DNA of 64,000 bases from Nymphalis io. Its lineage: Eukaryota; Arthropoda; Insecta; Lepidoptera; Nymphalidae. Shown piece after piece: positions 1-7,568 of this stretch. Every line of letters starts with the position of its first letter. The stretch's first letter is position 1. The stretch lies in the NCBI RefSeq assembly GCF_905147045.1, contig NC_065914.1, positions 868,001-932,000 on the forward strand, read 5' to 3'. The translations under genes and the position numbers were made by a program. The notes below the pieces were generated by a model. That model was given only the letters and a program-made list of their open reading frames with translations, was not told the DNA's origin and made no database searches.

Positions 1-2684
1 ATGTCTGCCGTTTCTTCGCTACGAGGATCGAGAAAGTCGCCAGGTAGTCGCAGAGGTTGGCCGTAAACAAGTTCAGCCGGTGAGGCTTGTATGTCTTCCT
101 TGTATGCGCTGCGAATTCCCAGTAAGACAAGAGGAAGGGACTCAACCCAAGGTCCATTACCGTGGCAGGTTATTGCAGCCTTGAGCTGCCGGTGAAACCT
201 CTCCACGAGTCCGTTGCACGCTGGGTGATAAGCCGTGGTTCTCCGATGCTGAAAACCAGCACAGACAGACAAATTTTTAAATAGGGCTGATTCGAATTGT
301 CTGCCCCTATCGGTAACTATATCTGTGGGACAACCAAATCGAGATATCCATCCACTTAATAAGGCCTTTGCCACAGTTTCTGCGGTTATTTCCATTAGAG
401 GGATTGCCTCAGGCCATCGCGTAAAGCGGTCTACGGCCGTAAGGCAGTATCGGTACCCGTGACATAACGGCAAGGGTCCTATCAAATCGATGTGGACAAA
501 CGCGAATCTCAATTGTGGCAGTTTAAAATTTCCCACTGGAGCAAAGACATGCCTGGTCACCTTACTGCGTTGGCAAGCGAGGCAATTGCGTACCCAGCTC
601 CGGCAGTCTTTCCTTACTCCAGGCCACACGTAGCGTTCTGAGACCAACTTGGCAGTAGCATTGGCACCAGGATGACTCAAGCAGTGTAGACTTTCGTATA
701 CCTGCCTGCGTAAGTCTCTGGGAACAAAAGGTCTTGGGGTGGTGCTACTGACATCGCAGTACAGCTTATCCCGAGATCCAGGAATTTTTATTTGCTGGAG
801 TTGCAGAGATGTGTTGCCTTTTAACAGCTCTGATAACTCAGTATCAGAACTTTGAGCTAAAGCTATTCTCTCAGGGTCAACAGGTTGGGTGATTTCCTCA
901 ATACGCGACAAAGTATCTGCCACCACGTTGTTTTTACCAGATATATGTCTGATATCGGTGGTAAATTGAGATATCAGATCGAGGTGGCGAAACTGCCTAG
1001 GAGAACAATTGTTCTTACGATTATGAAAAGCGAAGGTGAGAGGTTTGTGGTCTGTGTAGACTACGAAGTCGCGAGCTTCTAACATGTGCCTGAAATATTT
1101 GATGCTCTCGTAGATGGCAAGCAGTTCACGATCGTAAGGCGAATACTTGATCTGAGCTGGGCTTAACTTACGAGAGAAGAATGCAAGAGGCTGCCATGCC
1201 CCCTCCTTCAGCTGCTGAACGACTGCGCCAACAGCTCTATCCGATGCATCAGTGACCAGGGCCAGCTTTGCGTCGCAGTCTGTATGTGCTAACATGGCGG
1301 CTTGACAAAGGCTGTTTTTGCAGCTTTCAAAAGCCTCCACTTCCCGTGCTGTCAAGTTGACTGGACTGGAACCCTTGACAGAACCAGATAGTAGTTCGTT
1401 TAAAGGTGCCTGGTAAGTCGCTGCGCCGGGAATAAACCTACGGTAAAAATTCACCATGGCTAAGAAACGACGTAATTGTCTTACCGTCGTTGGAATGGGA
1501 AATTCCTTAATGGCATCTACCTTAGACGGCAGTGGTGTTGTTCCCTGAGCTGTGATGCGATGACCTAAGAACGTGACCTCCGATACACCGAAGATACACT
1601 TAGAGCTGTTTATCACCATACCGTATTCTCGGAGTCTGGTGAAGAGCTGGTGGAGGTGCATCTCGTGGGTCTGTTGGTCTTTTGAAAATACGAGGAAATC
1701 GTCCAGGAAAGCATATGTGAAGTCAAGACCTCTGAGCATTTCGTCGACGAAACGCTGAAACGTCTGTCCGGCGTTACGAAGTCCAAACGTCATGTATGGA
1801 AATTCATAAAGTCCGAACGGCGTTGTAATAGCGGTCTTCGGAATATCCTCTGGATTCACCCTGATTTGGTTGTACGCCTTTTCCAGATCTATTGTGGAGA
1901 ATACAGTACAGCCGGAGAGGCTGTGAGTGAAGTCCTGTATGTGACGGATGGGATACCTGTCTGGAATCGTGCGAGCGTTGAGCATCCTATAGTCGCCACA
2001 AGGTCGCCAGCCGTCATTTTTCTTTGGCGCTAGGTGTAAAGGCGATGCCCATGGTGATTCGGAAGGACGACAGATACCACTTTGCAGCATGGTTTCAAAT
2101 TCAGCCTTCGCAATTTTAAGCTTGTCTGGTGCTAGCCGGCGAGGTGTACAAAATACTGGTGGTCCAGGTGTTGTTTTAATGAAGTGCATCGTATTGTGTG
2201 AGTGTGTACGGTGTATGCCAGGTGGGCGAGTAATATCGGGGTACTGTCGTAGTATGTCGTGGTATGCAGAATTACCAGAGATTACCTTTACCGATGATAT
2301 TACGTCTGCTGAATGGGCAGACGAAGCCGGGGACGTAAGCGTAGTTGTGTTGTCGATAAGACGCTGGTTTCTGCAGTCAACAATTAAATTGTAATAAGAC
2401 AAAAAATCCACGCCTATTATCGCCTTCGTAACGTCCGCAATAATAAATCTCCAAGTAAAGTCACGACGTAACCCTAAGTTTAAATTTAAATTAATAAAAC
2501 CGTAAGTATAAATTTGTGTACCGTTTGCCGCACTTAACTCGAACTTCGTTTTCTCACGTCGTCCTGATAAGGCTGATCGGGGGAAAACGCATAGATCGCT
2601 GCCGGTGTCCACTAAAAATTGGTTTTTGGTTCTGCGATCGGTCACGAATAAGCGGCCGGTATTCGGGCAATCACTGGCCGCCAT
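1..2684 (-). CDS. pol: Gypsy-1 pol polyprotein (protease-RT-RNase H-integrase), partial at the left edge
   Basis: Open for about 894 codons with no stop up to the window edge. It begins at an ATG (2682-2684) that shares its A with the gag stop codon (TAATG). Visible motifs in order: protease LVDTGSDLCVF (DTG active site), RT motif FLDDFLVFSKD (the YxDD box with F in first place), RNase H VTDASDRAVGAV and YTDHKPL, an HHCC zinc finger ending NCLACQR, and an integrase core with all three acidic residues in the contexts VHIDLIGPLP, VTDRGRQFES and NGLVERFHR. Every catalytic residue I could check is present. The C-terminal integrase tail is cut off. The frame is inferred by manual reverse translation and should be confirmed by machine. 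Confidence 0.9.
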   Translation of the reverse strand, partial: MAASDCPNTGRLFVTDRRTKNQFLVDTGSDLCVFPRSALSGRREKTKFELSAANGTQIYTYGFINLNLNLGLRRDFTWRFIIADVTKAIIGVDFLSYYNLIVDCRNQRLIDNTTTLTSPASSAHSADVISSVKVISGNSAYHDILRQYPDITRPPGIHRTHSHNTMHFIKTTPGPPVFCTPRRLAPDKLKIAKAEFETMLQSGICRPSESPWASPLHLAPKKNDGWRPCGDYRMLNARTIPDRYPIRHIQDFTHSLSGCTVFSTIDLEKAYNQIRVNPEDIPKTAITTPFGLYEFPYMTFGLRNAGQTFQRFVDEMLRGLDFTYAFLDDFLVFSKDQQTHEMHLHQLFTRLREYGMVINSSKCIFGVSEVTFLGHRITAQGTTPLPSKVDAIKEFPIPTTVRQLRRFLAMVNFYRRFIPGAATYQAPLNELLSGSVKGSSPVNLTAREVEAFESCKNSLCQAAMLAHTDCDAKLALVTDASDRAVGAVVQQLKEGAWQPLAFFSRKLSPAQIKYSPYDRELLAIYESIKYFRHMLEARDFVVYTDHKPLTFAFHNRKNNCSPRQFRHLDLISQFTTDIRHISGKNNVVADTLSRIEEITQPVDPERIALAQSSDTELSELLKGNTSLQLQQIKIPGSRDKLYCDVSSTTPRPFVPRDLRRQVYESLHCLSHPGANATAKLVSERYVWPGVRKDCRSWVRNCLACQRSKVTRHVFAPVGNFKLPQLRFAFVHIDLIGPLPLCHGYRYCLTAVDRFTRWPEAIPLMEITAETVAKALLSGWISRFGCPTDIVTDRGRQFESALFKNLSVCAGFQHRRTTAYHPACNGLVERFHRQLKAAITCHGNGPWVESLPLVLLGIRSAYKEDIQASPAELVYGQPLRLPGDFLDPRSEETAD

Positions 2685-3514
2685 TACTGATCGCCCTTTG
2701 CGTTTCCCGACGCTCGGTAGTCACATGGCGGTATACACTTTTTAGCACGTTCGCCGAAATGTTGATGGTACCAGCAGTGTGATGAAGATTTTGATCGCGT
2801 AGAACTCGAGCGATGACGACTGCGGTTCCGGTATCTAGACCGTCCGCGCTCTCTCGACATCCTTTCTATTTTTTCGGTTAAACTAGCGACTTGTTTAGCC
2901 AGGGCTGCAATTTCGGTATTTTCACTGCTATTACTCGTGACGGCTGATGTTGACGCCATTTGAGGTCCGACCACGTCGCTAATTCGGTCAGCTAATTCCG
3001 CCAGATCGTCCATCGTGCTTTTCGATTGCGAAGCAATAATTGCTTGCATATTATGAGGGAGTCGACTTGCCCATATAGTGCGCAGGAAGTCTTCTGGTAC
3101 TCCAGGTCCAGCTAAGTTCGTAAGATGCCTGTAGAACTGTGAAGGTTTTCTGTCTCCTAATTCCTCGTGCATGAGGAGCTGCTTTAATTTCTTCTCCTTG
3201 GAAGCAGATAATCTTTTTATCAACTCGCTTTTTAGCCTTTCATATTTATTAGTAGTTGGGGGGTAGGTGATTATGTCCTCCACCTCGCAAGCATATTGAG
3301 GGTCCATATTCCCCGTTACATAATAAAACTTGGTCTCGTCAGTTTTTATATTTGACAGAGCAAACTGTGCTTCCATCTGGGAGAACCAAAGAGCTGGTTT
3401 CTCGGCGTAAAATGGTGGGATTCTTACACCAACCCGAAATGATTCATACGTGGTCTCACCCGCATGTTCCGGAACGTTCGGTGCCATTTCGATGCGTGCT
3501 TTAGGCTCGCTCAT
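2684..3514 (-). CDS. gag: Gypsy-1 gag-like protein
   Basis: About 276 codons starting at the ATG at 3512-3514 (MSEPKARIE). An upstream in-frame GTG exists but falls in the primer-binding site, so I rejected it. The central part (VRIPPFYAEKPALWFSQMEA, then KLKQLLMHEELGDRKPSQF) resembles gag of a common arthropod gypsy group. The C terminus is basic and Arg/Ser rich (RSRYRNRSRHRSS) and ends with a Cys/His patch, CWYHQHFGERAKKC, that may replace a classical CCHC knuckle. It would form the particle and bind RNA. The frame stops at TAA (2684-2686), which overlaps the pol start. Confidence 0.85.
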   Translation of the reverse strand: MSEPKARIEMAPNVPEHAGETTYESFRVGVRIPPFYAEKPALWFSQMEAQFALSNIKTDETKFYYVTGNMDPQYACEVEDIITYPPTTNKYERLKSELIKRLSASKEKKLKQLLMHEELGDRKPSQFYRHLTNLAGPGVPEDFLRTIWASRLPHNMQAIIASQSKSTMDDLAELADRISDVVGPQMASTSAVTSNSSENTEIAALAKQVASLTEKIERMSRERGRSRYRNRSRHRSSSTRSKSSSHCWYHQHFGERAKKCIPPCDYRASGNAKGDQ

Positions 3515-3527
3515 CTTGCTTGTGTTC

Positions 3528-3540
3528 TTCGGGGTCACCA
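3528..3540 (-). other. Putative primer-binding site of gypsy-1
   Basis: On the minus strand the sequence just inside the candidate 5' LTR reads TGGTGACCCCGAA. It begins with TGG, as expected for pairing with a tRNA 3' CCA end. I cannot assign the tRNA. Two bases separate it from the LTR end. Confidence 0.6.
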
Positions 3541-3542
3541 GT

Positions 3543-3917
3543 TGTAGTGGTATGAATGATTAAGAAGGAGTGTTGAGCGAGTAAAAGTTGAAGAGAAAGA
3601 GTTTATAGATAGAAAGGACAGTTTATTGGAAGTCACAAGCACACACACACTAAAAGTCAGAAGAAGAAGAATAAGTTTAAAAGAGGTACAGAATTACACA
3701 GAGACAGTTACAAATTATGAATTATAAAAATAGGACGCGGCGGATACAATTTCTTAGAATTTCGAATCGAGTTAATCGTGTGTAAGCGTACAGCTGACTG
3801 ACTCGATCGGCCGGTGCATCGTCCATCCGCGCGGCGCAAGCGCCGCCCCTCTGTGACGTAGTCGTTCGAGACAATGGGACCGGGCAGCGGCCGATCTATT
3901 TTTTAACTACTAACAAT
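3543..3917 (-). repeat. Candidate 5' LTR of gypsy-1 (about 375 bp)
   Basis: Read on the minus strand it begins TGTTAGT (right end) and ends CACTACA (left end), giving the usual TG...CA termini, and abuts the primer-binding-like site. An AATAAA polyadenylation signal lies on the minus strand in the left quarter (about 3632). The right end coincides with the point where gypsy-2 coding sequence is interrupted. The partner LTR is off the window, so the exact ends are inferred. Confidence 0.7.
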
Positions 3918-3989
3918 TATGTTTGCGTGTCCGCTTTACATACAAATAAACATGTGCACTATTTTACAATACATTTCTTTACACTTACT

Positions 3990-5590
3990 CACTTTTATAT
4001 TTATGAAAATATATAACCATGCTACAGGGATCATAACTAAGTCACCACATTTAAAGAGTTTTGTAGGAGCCCTAGTTCTATCAAATGTCATTTTCATTTT
4101 CTTTTGATTTTCTATTATATTCTCCGCTACCTTTTCTCTAACTTTTTCCCTATTTTCTAAAATTTCCCTTTCATGACCATCCTCTAAAGCCCCTTTTAAA
4201 ATATTTTCAGCAGGATTATTTGTCCGTTTACCAAAAACTACTTCTGCTGGAGATTTCCCGATACCTTTATTTAAAGTATTATTAAAACTTCATTGTAATT
4301 TATGAATATTAATGTCCCAATCCCTTTCATGAAGTCCGTGGTTCATAGCGGCCAAGGAGTTTAGAATGAATCGATTATAGCGCTCAACTTGTCCGTTTGC
4401 CCGGGGAGTCGCTACAGCGTTAAGGACATATTTTATACCTCTAGATGTCACAAAATCTTTAAATTCCCGTGAAGTAAAGCTTGTGCCTTGATGAGATATA
4501 AGTACATTCGAACAACCAAAATTAGCGAAGATTTCCTCAAGAATCTTTATTGATGTTTTAGATTTTGTGTTCCTTACAGCCCTAATGAATATATATTTGC
4601 TAAACCCGTCTACTGCAGCTAAAATGTATGTATTTCCGCGTTTACTTTTTATAAATTGGCCTAGATGGTCTATATGTATAGTATGGAAGATACAAGGAGT
4701 CTTGGGTATTGGATTTAAGAACCCGGTTTTTTTACCTGTCACCTCTTTATTATAAGCGCAGCTAATACATGCCGACACATACTTTTTAATAAACCTTTTC
4801 ATTTTGGGAAACCAATAGTCCGAGCCTATCTTCTCCAGAGTTTTATCGAAACCAAAATGCTCTGCCTCGTCATGGTTTAACTGACAAATACGCCAACGAG
4901 CCCCATTTGGTACTACCCACTTTAAACCACGCCCAACTTTTCGATATATTCTACCGTTACGCAAAACATAATTGTGTCGGATATCTTTAAAATCACACTC
5001 TTTAATGTCAAGAATATCCTTTATATGTTTCAAGTGGGGATCGGTCATTTGTACAGTGTGGAGCCAATCCTCAGTAGATATTTGTGAAACCTCTAACTCT
5101 TCGGCGTCATCTGCTGGGGTTACTGGGTTCCGACTCAATGCATCTACGTGCTGCATGTTATGGCAAGGTTTGTATTCTATAACGAAATCATACTCTTGTA
5201 ACATTAGCCACCATCTAGCAACTTTAGGCAACAAATCCCGTTTTGTTAGAGTAGTTCGTAGCGCATTGCAGTCAGTGACCACCTTAAACCGAATCCCTAT
5301 TAAATATACCCGAAACTTCTTAAGTGACATTACAACCGCCATGGTCTCTAGTTCGTGAGAATGCCACATTGCCTCTTCTCGAGTCGTTTGCCGACTAAAA
5401 TACGCTATAGGGCGCAAAGCAGAATTTTGGTCCAACTGCTGTAATAGAACGCCGCCGACACCAACTTTACTTGCATCACAATGTACTTCCGTGTCATATT
5501 CCGGGTTATATAATGCGAGAACGGGTCTGGATGTCAATTTAGATTTGATTTCCATAAAAGCTGCTTCTTGCTCGGGGTAAGAGGCTACCG
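3990..5590 (-). pseudogene. Gypsy-2 pol remnant: RNase H and integrase
   Basis: Open from about 5590 to an in-frame TGA at 4290-4292, where a Trp codon is likely in the ancestor. The frame then continues to about 3990 through the integrase C-terminal region (ending near GDLVMIPVA). RNase H is seen as EVHCDASKVGVGGVL and VVTDCNALRTTL. The integrase zinc finger is seen in NHDEAEHFGF and ACISCAYNKE. The core keeps the first Asp (HIDHLGQF) and the Glu (NGQVERYNR), but the second catalytic Asp is His (codon at 4491-4493, context LISHQGTSF). The copy cannot be active. What remains between about 3918 and 3990 is not recognisable integrase. Confidence 0.85.
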
Positions 5591-5747
5591 CCCTTTACTG
5601 TAATGGGCTTACTCGAAAAATTTAGGGCGAATACGCTTCCTCTCCCTTCATGAAACTCATATATACCCTGAAGTAAGCAGTATTCTGCACCTGGTTTCAT
5701 GCAAATATTCCCAGGAATGAAAAGGGGACCGTTAAATTCCGAGTTGT

Positions 5748-7067
5748 CTATATATACACCGAGATCGCTCTCAGACCATTAAACGTAACGTCTGTAGTCA
5801 CTTTTACTCCTAATCTGCTTACATTAGTGTCGTCACAATACAGTGTCAGTTGCGTACTAGTCTTGTAGACGGTCACATATGTCAATTCGGTTAAGGATTG
5901 ACCTATCAGAACATTTGTATTCATGAATTCATCGTCTATTACATATGCCTTCACGTCAGCTTTCACAGCATCCACTTCTATTGTTACCGTGACCCCACCG
6001 GATGGTACTACGCTGCCTAAGCCGAAACCCTTTATAACCGGAAGCTGTGTCATATCTAACTCTAAATTCAACTGTTTTGCTACTGTACGTTTTATAAGTG
6101 TACATTGGCTGCCAAAGTCTATATAAGCTGTATGTGTAACGCCGTTTAATTTAATAGTCTTAAAATACTTGCCGTTATCTTTCTCATCCTTAGTAATATT
6201 GAGTACATTTTTGGTGTCCGCGCTTTGTGGCACATATGTAGTCGTCGGTATTTCTTGGGGACGAAGCCTTGGTTTTGTGCAATCGGGAGCATTATGTCCC
6301 AGGCGTGAGCACTTGTCACACTTCCTAATTGGTTTTGAACATGAATGTACAATGTGACCAAACTCGTAACAATTGTAACAGCGTATACTTTTAAATGTGT
6401 TGCGAGGTAAATCACCAGACGGCTTAGAGGCAGAAGTTGATCGTGCCCGCCCATCATCTTTAGCATCTGTGCGTTGGAAGGCAGCTCGTTTAACGAGACT
6501 GGCGGTAATTTTCTTCGAAATTCGGCTTAAGTAGACTAATAGTTGCGATGGCCTCTTGAAATTCGATCCCTGTGCATTCAACCTTATATTGTTGTCGAAG
6601 ATCCCATTAACTATGCAATCAACTGCGTTTCTACCTCTGATACCACACATCTTTACTAGTCGGGCTTTGTCGTGGAAGTATTCTTCAAGAGATTCATCCC
6701 ATTTACTCTTTCGTTCTAACATCTCATAGAGTCTATCAGCATAGTTTCTGTCGTCTGGAAAAGTTCTTAGTATCTTTCGCTGCCACTGTTTCCAACTCAT
6801 ATTGACAGTGGTCTGACCCTGATACCACTTCTTTGCATATCCAGCCAGTTTGGGTATTGCATGATAGATCTTCTGCTTGTCACTCCATCCATAAATGGTT
6901 GCGGTATCATTAACCTTTTTAATCCAATCGGCAGCAGTTTGTGTATTGGCATCAGGATTAAATTCTGGTATTACATTTTGTGCCCCGTCAAAAGGAGTCG
7001 CTTTAGCTTTTCCATCAAGAAATTTTACGATTTTTTTGAAAAAAAAAGTAACTGTGATTACTATCAA
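5748..7067 (-). pseudogene. Gypsy-2 gag-protease remnant
   Basis: An open frame of about 420 residues. The N-terminal two thirds is a capsid-like region (ADWIKKVNDTATIYGWSD, KKWYQGQ). It is followed by two CCHC zinc knuckles (CYNCYEFGHIVHSC and CDKCSRLGHNAPDC) and an aspartic protease domain. The protease active site, normally DTG or DSG, reads DFG (YIDFGSQCTLIK), so it is catalytically dead unless misread. The frame ends at a TAG in a TATATATA run. A two-base change there would carry the frame on for about 50 more codons (NICMKPGAEY and on) before the deletion that removed the RT. Confidence 0.85.
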
Positions 7068-7161
7068 TACTTTCAGATCTAGATCGATTTCGTTTTCTAC
7101 CTAACTTGGTATTCGTCCTGCGACTCCTTTCATTACTTTTCGATTTACGCTTCTTGTCACG

Positions 7162-7509
7162 TTACTTTCTTGGATAATCTGTTTCACGATCATTGCGAGA
7201 CGAGTCAGAAATAGATGAGTCATCGGAACTGCTACTCGAAGTCGAGCTACTTGATATTGTTGATGGTCTTTTATAACGACGTATGCGTCGTGATATTATG
7301 CGATGACCCTTTGAACAGCCACGCGTTTCACTTTCCGACGTATCCGATGTCTCGAGACTACTACAACCCTGATAAGGGTATCGTAACTTGCGATACCGCT
7401 TGCGATAACTTGTAGTTGGTTGAGCTCTTACATTACTTCTAGAACGCCTGCTTGGTCTCGGAATTATATTTTCCTCAATGGGAGGGGTATGCGTCGACCT
7501 ATCCGACAT
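7162..7509 (-). pseudogene. Gypsy-2 gag N-terminal, Arg/Ser-rich segment
   Basis: 115 codons from the ATG at 7509, very rich in Arg and Ser (SRRSRSNVRA, SSSSTSSSSSDDSS). It ends at a TAA (7162-7164). The frame beyond that stop continues to encode Lys/Arg-rich sequence toward the capsid-coding frame at 7067, so this is most likely the original gag N terminus separated by nonsense and frameshift changes. The position upstream of gag on the same strand supports this. The assignment to gypsy-2 is by position and composition only. Confidence 0.6.
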
Positions 7510-7555
7510 AATGTCCCTATACTAGGGTACTTTCTTTTCAGGTCAGTGATTATTC

Positions 7556-7568
7556 AATGGAGGCTACA
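7556..7568. repeat. Target-site duplication, left copy, of RTE-1 copy 1
   Basis: AATGGAGGCTACA, repeated exactly at 10253-10265 on the other side of the LINE. Confidence 0.9.

Larger units (their letters stand above)
1..3917 (-). mobile_element. Gypsy-1: Ty3/gypsy LTR retrotransposon, apparently intact, cut by the window edge
   Basis: Minus-strand element whose 5' end is on the right. In order it shows a candidate LTR (3543-3917), a primer-binding-like site (3528-3540), gag (2684-3514) and pol (2684 down to 1, off the edge). Domain order is protease, reverse transcriptase, RNase H, integrase, which is the Ty3/gypsy order. The right boundary is exact because the integrase reading frame of another element (gypsy-2) stops making sense at about 3918, where gypsy-1 was inserted. 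The 3' LTR and the target duplication lie outside the window. No stop or frameshift was seen in either frame when I translated it by hand, so the copy looks young. Confidence 0.9.
3918..7568 (-). mobile_element. Gypsy-2: degenerate, internally deleted Ty3/gypsy retrotransposon
   Basis: Minus-strand remnant. From right to left it contains an Arg/Ser-rich gag N terminus (7162-7509), gag with CCHC knuckles plus protease (5748-7067), then RNase H and integrase (about 3990-5590). The reverse transcriptase palm is missing between protease and RNase H, near 5590-5610. It is broken by several stops and frameshifts and by at least two catalytic substitutions. Gypsy-1 interrupts it on the left at 3917/3918. 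RTE-1 copy 1 interrupts it on the right at 7568, so its 5' untranslated part and LTR probably resume after 10265. Confidence 0.85.

Noticed and set aside
885..2782. Several plus-strand open frames of 60-100 codons over gypsy-1
   Set aside because: They lie opposite the long, motif-bearing minus-strand pol frame and show no domain content.
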